A DNA stretch of 64,000 nucleotides from assembly GCA_963693305.1 (NCBI GenBank), contig OY855908.1:30423305-30487304 (forward strand), written 5' to 3'. This document shows positions 46,924 through 58,811 of this stretch, one piece after another. The notes beneath the pieces were generated by a model. It saw nothing but the letters and a program-made list of their open reading frames with translations. It was not told the origin of the DNA and did not search any database. A program made the position numbers and the translations under genes. This DNA is from Meandrina meandrites. Taxonomy: Eukaryota > Cnidaria > Anthozoa > Scleractinia > Meandrinidae. Each line of letters begins with the position of its first letter. Positions within the stretch are counted from its first letter, which is position 1.

Positions 46924-49900
46924 ATGTATTACAACGATCCCGAGGCAAACAAATATGGCGCCGACTACGGCCCGCTCGACAATACGATGGCTTTCAGCGA
47001 CGTCTCAATTCGTGCTGGTAAATTAATTTTCAGTGTTTTAAGTTGGAAGAAAAATATTTCATTTTTATTATGTATTTTTAAGCGTCACTGAATTGTGCTT
47101 TTTTCTGCTTGCAGGCTTTATACGAAAGGTAAGCTCACTTTGCATTGTGTTGAATTTGAAATTGAATTTCAAAACAGCTGTTTGTGAACTTGTTCAAGAC
47201 GTGCAGGTCATCGTTCTGACACAAGGGTGACCTGTTTCATTATTAAATTCGTTATTCTGGCCGATCTAGCGTACATCAGAAATACGATTGAAGTTTTACT
47301 CTTGCTAAAAGGGAAGCATGGGCCCTTAAGGGGGTGATGCTCTTCTAAAACACAAACATATATAAATTTTGGGACTCAAGGCAGCCTTGTATTACATACA
47401 GATTAAAGTCCAGTAGTATTTCAGTTCCTATGTATTATTTATGGGTTAGAGACTGTTGTGAGTGTTTTACTTACAAATACACGTACGCGCTGGCTGCACA
47501 ATGAACGAGAAATTTTCAATACTGCACGAGGCGTAGCCGAGTGCAGTATTGAAAATTTCGAGTTCATTGTGCTGCCAGCAAGTGCGTGTATTTGTAAACA
47601 AAACACGAACTAACAGCCTCTAACCCTTTTAATATACAATCTGAGTACACTGCACGCAATACACAATTTCGCGAACTTTGAACAAGAATTTTTAATAAAT
47701 AGAATAAGAATTCAGTTCTAGCTAAGTAGCACAAAATTATATTAGCGTAGTTTAAGAATATAGAAATTACAAAGCTAAATTAAATATAAGTGAGGCTTAA
47801 AATCATTCACAAAATCGTTCAAAGTTCATATTTGTTCTTCCACTATTTCTGCAAATATGTCAGCTGAAGCCATTGTCAATAATGCACGATTTTTATGCGT
47901 TATTGTCAATAACGCACTGTCGGAGTTTGCTGACGACAGGTTAAGTAAAATCACGTGCTCGATTTTAACCAATTGCGCGCGTGGATTTTGGACAGTGAAC
48001 GAAGATTGTATATTAATACCGTATAAACCAGCGTGCTAGTAATTTTACATCACTGAGTTATATATCTATTGTGTAAGAACTCACCATCGCTCATCATTTG
48101 CTATTGCTAGTTGCATGCTGCAGAACTTGCTAGTGTTTCGCCGGATTATCCTTGTTAAAGCATTTGGATAAACAATTTGGATAAACTTTGATGATGTCCA
48201 CCAGCTCAGAGACCTCAGACGCCAATGTACTAGCTGACAAACAATCACCAAAATGCCCTGGCTGCAAGACTTCGCATGAAGCTCACTCGTTTGCTCTCCC
48301 AGGTCCCTATTTACACTTCATGCGATCGTTTTGTCACAATATTAAAATATTTATTCTTTGATGAACGGGAAATTTATACTTTGCAGTTCATAACATTGAT
48401 CAATCTGCTGATTAAAATAACAATAAACTGCATTGTGATATAAGCCTAACTAAATTTTCGTATTGTGTAGACAATTTTTCATGTTTATTTTCCCTTTGCC
48501 AGGTATAAGCTTAAAGGTTGCTGTAAATTTCTATTAACCATTCTTTGTTAGACAAGGAAAAAATGGAGTTTCATGTAGGCTGAATCAATCCTTAGATGTA
48601 TATATCCCTAAGGCCTGGCGAAACTTAGGTGCAAGTTGAAAACTTACATGTACTTGCGTTTCCGTTTGGCCAGGACTAATGCGTGCACTTGTGTTGACTT
48701 GCGATGACTTGGGGTCACCTTGGTGGAGGTCAGATTTGCATGCAAGTCAACACAAGTTTCTCACCATTTTGCCACCCAATGGAAGTCTTGTTGTTTTTGA
48801 TGACTTGCATGCACTCGCCAGTAGACTTGCCAGACCGTTTGGCCAACCAACGCAAGTCTGTCATTCATTTAAACCATAACCCTAGGTGAGTATAGGGCCG
48901 GACACTCTCCCCCGCCATGCCACACGGTCACGAGCAGCCGCCGCCTCACTCCACGAACCGAACCCCAAAGCTGCTCTCTCCCTCTCGGCAGTTCTGCGCC
49001 AAGTCTCCTTGGGTCTGCCACGACGTTGCCTTTCCTCCGGGGCCCATGTTAATGCTGTCTTGGGATGTTTGCTTGGATCCATTCTGAGGATGTGGCTGAT
49101 GAACTTCCATCGCGCCGGAAGATTTGCTCACTGATGGTGCTGATGTTAGCCCGGTTTCGAATCTCAAAATGCAAGTCTGTACACAAGTTCAATTGCATTA
49201 CTGTTTGGCCGAGGCTCAAGATATGTTTAGATGCATTGTGTTCCAAAAACAACAATGACAGGCAGACAAAAAGTCCAGATCTGAGTTTTGTAAGTGGTGT
49301 CTGTATTACAGACAGGAGAAACTTTTATAAATTGTGGTTGCTAGGTGACCCAGAAGCCATGCATTATTATTATTATTATTTTTTTTTTTTTTTTTTTTGG
49401 AGGGGGGAATGAGGGGGTTCAGGCAATTTTTCTGAGCTCATTTTTGTTTCTGTCTTGTGTTTATGCAATATTACATTATAGGTGTACAGTATACTCCTTT
49501 GCCAGCTGGTGGTTACAATAGCTTTCATCTGCTTCTTCCTGTATTGGTATGTAATAATTTATAAACCAGAGTTTGTTTTTCAGATGTGAACAAAACACCA
49601 AACATGATCTTCGTTTTCCCTTGACCCCTCTTGGCCTCACCTTGGGGAATTTTGAGGGTCTCGGAAACAAAACTCAACATTTAAATTCATGGGGCCAGTC
49701 ACAATAATTGCTTATTGGGGGGGTGGTATTTTTCAGAATGAAAAATATTTCTTTATTATTTGAGTGAGGGCATGTTTTTCTTTAAGAGGAATGCAATTAC
49801 TGGGAGAGTGTCTCAACCATTTTGAAACTGGTTCTAACTAGATATTTTCAGATTACAAATATTTTGTACAGCCATGTGTTTTTAATTAACGAAAACTACA

Positions 49901-52900
49901 GTTAAGTAACAGGGGCTCTCCTAGTTAAGGTGATTCCACTGAAAAAGAAGGAGTATTTAAAATTTTCTAAGACTTGGTCCAGTTCATAACTATGTTATGA
50001 GCGTTACAAAAAATGCAATAAAAAAATGGGGGTCACCGTGCTCGTATTTGTGCAACCTGGATGGCTATTAGGGACCGGTCATTATTTATGTAGAGGGGGG
50101 GGGGAGGGAGAAAAGAAAGGGGGGGGTCAAGGCTATTTCAGATTGGCTAGAGGGGGGGGGGGGCTTAACTTTTTTATAAAGAAGTTTAGGGGGGGTCAGC
50201 AGTTTGAGGTATGCAGTATTGTAAGAGGTGTTCATTGGCCAAGGTGGGTGAAACAGTTAAATAGTAGAGTGCAAACACTATCTGTGAAACAGTATTGCTA
50301 AATTGTATAATTTCATGCTAATTCTATTGTTTTTCTTTTGCATAAACTCCACTATTATGTACAACTTAGCGATTTGTATTTTGCAGAAATACTGTTTGCA
50401 CTCTAAACTCCATTGTTATCTCAAATTTTAGTTAATAAAGAATCCAGACCTATCTGGTTTAATATTTGGTTTGACTGAAATTATTTTCTACTATAAACAG
50501 AGTAAAAACCACATGACAGGCCTACACAGACTCCTACGTTCGTGAAATTTGTACAGTTGCCGTTTTGTATTGGATTTGGTCGTCCAATTCATTTTGCTTC
50601 TCACTTGTATAGAAAGGGCACTATACGCCATCAGCTGTATTATTAGGAGGCGTTTTCAGTTGAGAAGAGCCGTAAGACTGCCGCCCAGGAAATGTTTTCA
50701 GAGGTCATATAGGTCTGCACGGTTTCCCGTTACTATATTTTTGACACCTCTGTATTTAACTTGTCATACGTATTGCTATAGCGGTTAGTCTCTACTCATC
50801 CACATATGCAAGATAAGTTTTTAGCTCTCAAAATGTTTGAAAAACTGGCCACTGGTCCGCACAATACGCCGATTTTGTGACATGGTAGGTTAGTTCCATT
50901 GCTATGCAAAGTAGCTATTAAATCATCTTATTGTATGTAGCATGCATTTAATAATTACTTAAGGCATATAAGAGGAGATATGAGGTGAGGGCGGGTAGGT
51001 GGGGGGGGGGGTCATCACGTAAATATTGAAAAAAGAGGGGGGGGGGGGGGTCACTTGCTAATTACCTGGCCTGGAGGGGGGGACTTACAGAAATTTTGAT
51101 CTTTCCAATATATTTTTCCCTCCCCCCCCCCCCCCCCCCCCCTTCTACATGAATAATGACCGGTCCCTTATAGTAAATAAACATATGACCCACAAGGTTC
51201 ATACTAGGAACCCTCATAATCCGAAAAGGGTACTATCATTTCTAGAAAAAATCATTTCTTGCGTTAAAATATAGAAGCAGCGCAACGAAATAGACTTTAA
51301 TCTTACATAATAAACTATTTTAATTTAACTGGAATTAAGATTATGAAAGAAATTAAAGATTTTGCTGCGCAGCACTACCTCAAAACGTACTTTTTAAAGC
51401 ATTCAAATAAAAATAGCTCAAAGTAGAATATTTAAATAGCTATTTTTTAAATTGCAATATATTGTAGTCAACTGGATGTCTTTTAAATTTATGCATTAAA
51501 AAATAGGGGTCACTGTGCTCATTTAGAAGAAAATAACCATATATGTCTCTTCTGAGCTTAACCTAAAAGAAAAGCCATATAATGTTTTGTGTGCGTGCGC
51601 TCGTGCACGCGCTAAATGACGTGAAAACTCATGCATAGCAAGGATGCGCAATGCAATTCAGTGGAATCACCTTAAGCCCAGAAGGGTTCATTGAGAGATC
51701 CTTCTCCATAAGACTTGTAAAATAGATCAGACACCTGTTAACAAATAGACTTCTATTGGGGCAAATAAAGATTGATTGATTGATTGATTGACTGACTGAC
51801 TGACTGACTGATTGATTGATTGATTGATTGCTCTTTGATTAGTGAGCCTGTTCAGGATTATGCAAGAAATCACATAGGATTGTTTTATGGAGCATTGTAA
51901 GTATACAAGATCAAACTTTACCTTAAACATTGTTTATACAACATTATTGAGATAAATTTGATTACTATATGTATAAAATGTTTGTGTTGCAATATGCAGA
52001 TCATTATGCTACTGCACCACACATCTAGTCTAGATAACTAACCACTAGACAACATTAACCATGCCTTAGTCCTACAGACCAATATTTTAGACATGTCCCT
52101 TTAGTTTTAAGTTCGTGTCTTGCACCTCACATGGTCTTACAATGATCATCTCTTTTTCAGAGCGGTGACGTTTGTCACCATGATCGCCATGGCTTGTTGC
52201 GAAAATGTTAGGTAAGTTGGTTTGCCTTGTTTGTTTATTAATTTATAATTATAACGGGCTTGTGGAACACATACGTGACAGGTGAGGGAGGTACAATAAA
52301 CTCTGTTCCAGTATTTAGGGAATGCAACTGACTTTTGGAGGTTATAACATTCTGTCATTCCTTGAGTAACCATTATATTCCATTTCCTTGGTTCAAGTGC
52401 CTTGCCAAAAAACACAGGGCTTGAAAAAAAATTACCATCCACTAATCTGGGAAAAGTAGATGCCATTCCTGCTGGGGAAGTAACTTTTCATTCTCACATC
52501 TCACAAGGAAAATTTTCGAGCTACTTGTCCGAAGGGCAGTAAGCTACAACTCAATTTTTTTTTCTGAGCCCTGAAACAGTCATTATGTACAAAAAGATAC
52601 ACCCAGATGCTAAAAAATAGGAAAACTAAACAATAGGAAAACTACAGTTATGCCTTCTAGGATGAGGTTTGCCTGCATTGCCCAATGCCTCATAGACTTG
52701 AAAGGGGTTTTGTTCCGGGGGGGGGGGGGGGGGGGGGGACTCCCATATGAAATGGACGGGGATGCTCGTCGGAAATTTTGAATTTAACTCCTAAAAGAGA
52801 CCAATCTGGGTGTGGCCGAACGTTATGCAGACCCCTAAAAGAGTAAATATAACGAATCAAAATTTTTTTTTTTTTGTTATTTCTTCGCGTGCAACCCTAA

Positions 52901-55900
52901 CATTTTGCCCAGAGCACCCTAAGCGAGACCAAAATCCGAAATTTACACCCCTAAGCGAGATGATGAGCATCCCCGTCCATTTCATATGGGAGTCCCCCCC
53001 TACCCGGGGTTTTGTTATCAGTAAGCCTTGGATTCTTCCATTCTACACCCCTAATAATTTAATGCAACTGCAAGGAGTTGTTTAACATTTGCAGAAGTTG
53101 ATCTGTGTCCTTTTCTTTGCAGGCGGAACTTTCCCACCAACTTGATCTTTCTTTCCCTTTTTGTAAGTTAATATACTTTCCATTTTTATTTTTTTCTTCA
53201 ACCTTTCTCAATAAATTGATAAAATTTGAAGAAACCTAAGTGGTGCCCAGAGCAGTTGATTTTCGTTTTTGATTTGTTTTTATTAAAAACATATGGTAAA
53301 TTATGATTGTAAGAAGATATATAGACTAAGTGTGTTTTTAATTAATAACAAACTAATATGCAGATATTCTTTGTGCTTGCAGACACTTTGTGAAGGATAT
53401 CTTCTTGGTGCCGTGTCAAGGTTAGTACAGAGCTCACTATTTGTTTATATTTCAATTTTGTTCAGCATCGCTGCATGTCTACATCCGGCAAAAAGGTGTT
53501 ACTTTTTTGGGCCAAACAATGAGATGTGTTGGACAGCAGGCCTCTCTATGCCATGAATCACTATTTGTAGTACCCTTCTGGAGTTTGGTGTACAAGACCA
53601 TGTAAAAATGCTTTTCAGAACATGTTGTCGTTTTCTAAATCCCATTGCAGGGGTAGATCTATGGGGAGGGTGCAGGGGTGCACACCCGCTCCCCCCCCCC
53701 CCTCCCCCCAAGATGACCGGGTGGCTTTCTAATACAACTGGTATTCTGCAAAATAATAGTAATAACAAAAAAAACTATGTTCACCCCCTCCTAAGAAACA
53801 TCCTGGATCTGCCTCTGCATTGAGGTAAAATATCTGGGTTGTCGTCAAAAACGGAGCCACAATAAGGTGCGTTTTCTAGGATATAGGGAAATGGACAATT
53901 TAATATCAGTATTCTAGTTGTTACTCCATTTATTCTTAACTGTGAATGTGTAGTAAAGATGTTTGAAGTGAAATGTTTGTGTCAAAAATCTGCTTTTCTT
54001 GTGCAGTGTGTATGACAAAGATGAGGTGCTGATGGCTGTAGGAATTACCGCAGTAAGTTGTTAGTTAAAAAAAAAAACAGAAAGGAAAGAACAAAAAAGT
54101 TGTTTATATATAATGTGTCAGATACTTTTGAAATATTGTTTGCTTTCGTTTTGTAGGAGGACTGTACTAATTCAAGAAATTGATCAATTTCAATTTCAAT
54201 TCTCAATGAAGAAACAACAGTTTTGAATTTACAAACCCTGTTTCAACATTCTCGTTCTCAATGAGCCTTAAGGGTTGTACATTTGAATTTTCATATTTAA
54301 GTAGGTTACAAAATTACAATTTGATCATGAAATATGGCAGAAACAAAAAAGGCGTGCGCATAGTTACTTTGAGTGACTTACGTGTAAAAAAAAACAAAGT
54401 ACTTCCAAAAACAAGAACAATAAAATAAAAGACAAAAAAGAAAGAACAATGTAATTACAAGGAAAGAGATAACTCAATTATGTAATACATTGTCAAAACA
54501 ACACTAATTTACCCTTTCTGTATTAACAATACTTATGCAGAACTTAACACTTAGTAATTTGTAATTCCCAGAAGTGCATTGGTCAGAACAAAGGTTGGTA
54601 TATGTTATTTGTTAATTCTTGTGTATGTTTATTACAGGTTGTTGTCCTTGCAATTACCATCTTTGCATTTCAAACTAAGGTGAGGGACAACCCACTTTTT
54701 GTTGTATAATTGTCATCTTCTTGCTGTACACTGGCTGCTTGCTGTTAAGTCTATTATTATTTATTGACAAAGTACTTTGTACATAATTTATTTGGCATTC
54801 AAAAATATACATTCAAGTTGTTGACCAGGAATTGGCCAATAATCCTTCAAACTTCAACAGCTAAGTACAGGGCTTTCAATAACAGGTGACCAAAAGTGTC
54901 AGCTACTTCTTCAAAGTCAGCTCTGCCGTCCCCCCCCCCCCCCCAAAAAAAAATAAATAAATAAATAAATAAATAACAGTTAGACAAGTAACATGTACTC
55001 AAACCACCTTCATTTTTCAAATTTCATTGAAACCCCTGTAAGTACATGGGAGCAGCAAGTACGTGTGCAGGGCTGGCACAGGTCAGGAAACAGCCAGGGA
55101 AAAATAGAATTATTGACGGTCAAAGAAAAGTCAGGGAATTTTATTTTGAGCCAGGGAAATTTACATATTGAAGAAAAGTCACAGAAAATTGAAATTACAA
55201 CACCATTGAAGGCCGGCCGAGGAATGTCAGTCATTCCCATCTTTTTGTTGTTGTTGGCAGTATGACTTCACCATGATGGGAGGTTTTCTGTTTGTGGCAC
55301 TGATAATCCTCATCTGCTTTGGATTTTTGATGATCTTCTTTCACAACAGGGTAGGTACAACTCTACAGAAAACGTTTTCAAACAAATTGAAAAAAATCAC
55401 TCCAAAGAGCATCTTGTTTAAACTTAATTCTTTAAGTAACAAAATGTAAAATGTATTTGATGTTTTTAAGTGATCATGCACTAAGCTTTGAGAGAGCATA
55501 TATATATGCATGACACGGAAACGGGAGTATTAAGTATAATTTATAACAAGAAAATCAGAATGACAAACTTAATGTACATATATTGCTGCATCATTCATAA
55601 CTGTCTGAATATACTAAAAAGAACAAATTGTGTATCGCCATACACCTACGATTTTAATAAACTACATAGGCCTCTCGACCTTAATGGTCCTCTTGTTGTC
55701 CTCACGACATAACTGTAAACGTAAATCAATATTGAATTATTTTTATTATATTGTTTTTTTAAGACTCGCAAACCAAATTTACTTATTTTTAGGAACAAGG
55801 CCGTTTTAAAGAATTGTTATTGTTTGGTTAAGTTTTTTGTAATTTATAAAATAACTTCTAAGAACTGTTGCGTTTCAGGTTCTGTCAGTCGTTTACGCTT

Positions 55901-56705
55901 CACTTGGAGCTCTTATATTTGCTGCGGTAAGTTGCTAAACACAGCCTTTTTCCACTGCTTTATTTCACCCTCAAAATTCTCATGGCCGTCACAAGATGCA
56001 GATGTTGCAGATGTTTTTTAAATTATGTTTCAACCTGAAATTGTACTATGTGCAAGTGTCAAACCTTTCTTTGTTCTTATTCTTTTCTGTATTTTTGTTA
56101 TTGGAGAAACAAAAAAAATCTATACATTATTGATTATTAACAGATCTAGACAAAGTAAACTTTATTTGTAAAGGCTATTGACCAAAACCTCTTTAAAGCC
56201 TAATATAGAGCTAAATTTAAATTGCGATACTTGCTGCATCTTGCTGCCAAGATTTCAAACACAATTTTTGGAACTAAATCACGAGGACTTGGAAATGTGA
56301 GGTCTTCTAGAAAGTACTTTAAATTAATAGATCTCGACTGGTAGCTTGGGATTATTTAGAATTCTACCAAAGTCCTTACACCTCCAGGATTTTATCCTGT
56401 TTGACTCAGAAAAAGTTGCTTCGCTCGTGAATATCTGAATTGTAGCCAGGCAGGGTGTGGGAAGTAGGGAGTGGGGCTTAAAGATAGCTCTTGAATAAAA
56501 AGTAGGAGGGTGTATGGTTTCTCATGTTTGTTTTGTTGTACTTTTCTTCCAGTACCTTGTGTACGACACGCAGATTATGATGGGCGGTGGCAAAATGTAT
56601 TCCATTTCACCAGAGGAGTACATCTTTGCTGCCTTGAATCTGTACTTGGATATCGTCAACTTGTTCTTGTACATCCTGCAACTGATATCAGCTGCTAGAG
56701 ACTAG
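46924..56705 (+). CDS. Lifeguard (TMBIM/BAX inhibitor-1 family) membrane protein
   Basis: Twelve exons join in frame: 46924-47017, 47115-47128, 49482-49546, 51843-51896, 52161-52211, 53123-53162, 53383-53420, 54007-54052, 54638-54679, 55261-55350, 55879-55926 and 56553-56705, giving 244 residues. After a 36-residue hydrophilic N-terminus ending SIRAGFIRK come about seven hydrophobic segments, including VYSILLCQLVVTIAFICFFL and YASLGALIFAAYLVYDTQ. The family's two conserved acidic residues are present as D199 (VYDTQ) and D227 (LYLDIVN); in the bacterial relative YetJ the equivalent pair gates calcium leak. YDFT, the YASLGAL block and SPEEYIFAALNLYLDI point to LFG1-3 (GRINA/FAIM2/TMBIM1) rather than BI-1. 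The N-terminus is far shorter than the proline-rich tails of GRINA. Family members curb apoptosis and set ER/Golgi calcium. Confidence 0.93.
47115..47128 (+). other. 14-nt microexon of the Lifeguard gene
   Basis: GCTTTATACGAAAG between a GCAG acceptor and a GTAAGC donor. With the last base of exon 1 it encodes Gly-Phe-Ile-Arg-Lys, which is required to link SIRA to VYSI and is the most conserved start of the family fold. Confidence 0.88.
47443..47626. mobile_element. 184-bp palindromic MITE in Lifeguard intron
   Basis: Ends GGGTTAGAGACTGTTG and inverse CAGCCTCTAACCC. Arms pair through ACAAATACACG and a central TTTCAATACTGCACGAGGCG palindrome. Confidence 0.8.
48882..49170 (-). pseudogene. LINE reverse-transcriptase C-terminal fragment
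   Basis: The minus frame includes RRRGRPKETWRRTAERERAA followed by AAARDRVAWRGRV, the tail pattern (RGRPK.TWRR...A.DR..WR) of many non-LTR retrotransposon ORF2 proteins. A neighbouring frame adds ANISTISEQIFRRDG, so the copy is frameshifted. No polymerase core is present. It lies in a Lifeguard intron and is a dead 5'-truncated insertion. Confidence 0.75.
49925..51675. mobile_element. TTAA element with a second element nested inside
   Basis: Outer ends TTAAGGTGATTCCACTG and inverse CAGTGGAATCACCTTAA. Inside lies another inverted-repeat element, 50071-51167. Two direct copies of a GGGGTCACYGTGCTC word (about 50030 and 51507) flank the inner element. Lifeguard intron. Confidence 0.78.
50071..51167. 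mobile_element. Poly-G/C-ended GGGACCGGTCATTATT element
   Basis: Ends GGGACCGGTCATTATTTATG with a G-rich run, and the near-inverse CATGAATAATGACCGGTCCC after a 21-bp C run (51122-51142). No coding frame recognised. Confidence 0.75.
51773..51832. repeat. (ATTG)n/(ACTG)n microsatellite
   Basis: GATT units, then ACTG units, then GATT again, ending 11 bp upstream of the Lifeguard exon at 51843. Confidence 0.92.
52714..53008. mobile_element. Poly-G-ended MITE with CTCCCATATGAAATGGACGG arms
   Basis: A 22-bp G run (52717-52738), then ACTCCCATATGAAATGGACG; the right end holds the inverse CGTCCATTTCATATGGGAGT, then a C run. Lifeguard intron. Confidence 0.82.
53646..53820. mobile_element. Short C-rich element in Lifeguard intron
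   Basis: GCAGGGGTAGATCTATGGGG on the left and the roughly inverse CCTGGATCTGCCTCTGC on the right, with a C-rich core. Ends are imperfect. Confidence 0.45.
54945..54976. repeat. (AAAT)n microsatellite after a C run
   Basis: A C run of about 14 bases (54931-54944) followed by an A run and AAAT tetranucleotide units. Lifeguard intron. Confidence 0.85.
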
Positions 56706-57258
56706 TGAGCCGCTGAACAAACTCTAGCCAGCACAGCTGACACTTCCCTTCCAGGATCAACCTCAAAATTCTTGTTAATGTTTTAATACATTTTCTGTAA
56801 TTTTCCTTGGTGCATTTGGTAAATTAGTCTAGGTGTTTCTGTTGTAGGGTTCGTCTACACCTTGAGTGTGAATTGGTGCTTGGAAGTCCTTCAAATTTTG
56901 TTGTTCTTAGTGTTTCCAAAGCCTCAAATAGTCAATATAGAGTCTTATATAGAGTTTTATCCCAGCTGCTAGAGGAGATTAAAGAGCTGAACCACCTCTA
57001 GCCTGCACAGCTGGCACTTTGTTTCCGTGATCAACCTCAAAATTGTTGTTAATGTTGTAATACAGTTTTCTGTAATTTTCCCTGGGAGGATTTGGTTTTT
57101 AGTCAAGGTGTCTTCTGCTGTGGCAGTAGGGTTTGTACACACCTTGAATGTCCTTCACCTTCAAGGTGTGTCCTTCTTGAGTGTGAATTTGGTGCTTGAA
57201 AAGTCCTTCAAATTGTGTTGTTTTTATTGTTTCCAAAGCCTCAAATGGTCAGTAGTTT
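56690..57258. repeat. Tandem duplication of the Lifeguard stop region and 3'UTR
   Basis: Copy 1 (about 56690-56955) starts in the last codons and stop (CAGCTGCTAGAGACTAG). Copy 2 (about 56963-57258) starts CAGCTGCTAGAGGAG. Both contain GATCAACCTCAAAATT, ACATTTTCTGTAATTTTCC-like text, GAGTGTGAAT and TTTCCAAAGCCTCAAAT in the same order with substitutions and small insertions. Confidence 0.88.
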
Positions 57259-57377
57259 TAAATATAAACTAGTCTGGAATTTCTGTATGAGATTATAATG
57301 ATTTTATGGTGCATAATAGCACATGAGACTTTTCACAGAACCGCCCTCAAAAAACTAGGTTTAGGTCCTTTGACTTA

Positions 57378-57612
57378 TACCCCATTCACACCAAAGCTTA
57401 AACAATTGTTTAAATGTTGTTTAGTTAAACACGGTTTAAAATTGTTTTCTTCATGGAAGTTGCTGACTGATGTTTATCGACTTTAAATTTGGCGCAATGA
57501 AAGCACAAGTTAGAGCATACTTGAACCCTATGCAAAATTTAGTCAGTCGTCTGTTGCTGATTTTTATTTTCTTAAACTTGGTTTAACTAAACATGTTGGT
57601 GTGAATCAGGTA
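57378..57612. mobile_element. Inverted-repeat element with ATTCACACCAA ends
   Basis: Left ATACCCCATTCACACCAA and the near-inverse right end TTGGTGTGAATCAGGTAT. GTTTAAAC-like words lie inside both arms. Confidence 0.65.
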
Positions 57613-58612
57613 TTACTTGAAAATTCCTTGAATTTTTGCTGCAAAAACTAAAGGTATGCATTTTGTGATCCCTTTTATGGGGAACTGTCAATAATTAAGG
57701 CACAATTTTGCAAAGCTCAAAAATATACAGAGATCATAGGAAACCCAACAATGTTGGTTCGACTTTGAAGAAAGTGGGTCGACAAATGACACGAACTCAT
57801 TTGGTAGGGACGAGCAATGAAAACAAACTTGAAAACTTTACACCTCCACTTTTTACGTTATGCTCGGATTCCTTTAAAATTTTGCAAAAACTTGTTCGAC
57901 TTGGGATTAGTTAATTTTAAGAAATTGTTTATATATATTTATTTAGAGTTCAAAACATTTATATTCAGCAAAAGTATCCCTTTATGCTTTCAGTGTTAAA
58001 TGGATTGCTATATTTAGAGTTCAAAACAGTTTTATTTTATTAGCAGGGGCAATAATTGTTAGTGCAGAGGTGTGTTATTGTTGTGAGTTGACCTGACAAT
58101 GTTAACTCGAAGAGTTGTTTTTAGCCACAAATGGTTCTTGTAAGAGAATCATCTATAGAAAGTTCCTACTTTGTAAGTTTCTAACGCAACTATTACGTAA
58201 CATTGGTGGGCAAGATAACTCAGTTGGTGGCCACTGTTTCAATAGCGGATAATTAACCAGTTACTTTCGAAAAAGCCATTTTTGCTCTTACACAACATAC
58301 AATGAGAAGAAAAATGCCTGTATTGGCAGGTTTCTAAAGATATGAATATTAAGAAAGAGATTAAGAGTACATATCACAGAGGTTATGTTGTCAGTTCTTG
58401 CTCGTTTTATTGTATTTTAATACAAGAGAAATGTTTAAAACGTAATGTATTTAATTAATAATTAAAGATCAAACGTTGATTCTTCGGAAAGAGTGCTTAT
58501 GTATGTGACGTCAAAATTGTTGACGTCATGACTTGGCAGGACGAAAAGGTTGCTGTTATCCAATGCCCAAACCCTGCCTTTATGATTAACTCGGTAATCG
58601 ATTGGATAATAG

Positions 58613-58811
58613 GTAAAGGTAAAGTCTGCATTCGAGCCTAGTGGCCTTTCAGGCCGGAGCTTGTCCCGGTTACCGTAGCATGAAGCGACTACGAGTATTT
58701 CTACTCCCCCCAGGATGGGGTGCTAGTCCATCGCAGGGTTATTCCCAGCAGTAAATTCGCAGGTACCCATTTATACACCTGGGTGGAGAGAGGCACTATG
58801 AGAGTGAAGTG
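58613..58811 (-). mobile_element. tRNA-derived SINE, copy 4, head missing
   Basis: Minus-strand body and tail of the 21235-21526 family (CCTCTCTCCACCCAGGTGTA; GGTAACCGGGACAAGCTCCG). The tRNA head is missing, as in a 5'-truncated insertion. Confidence 0.85.
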
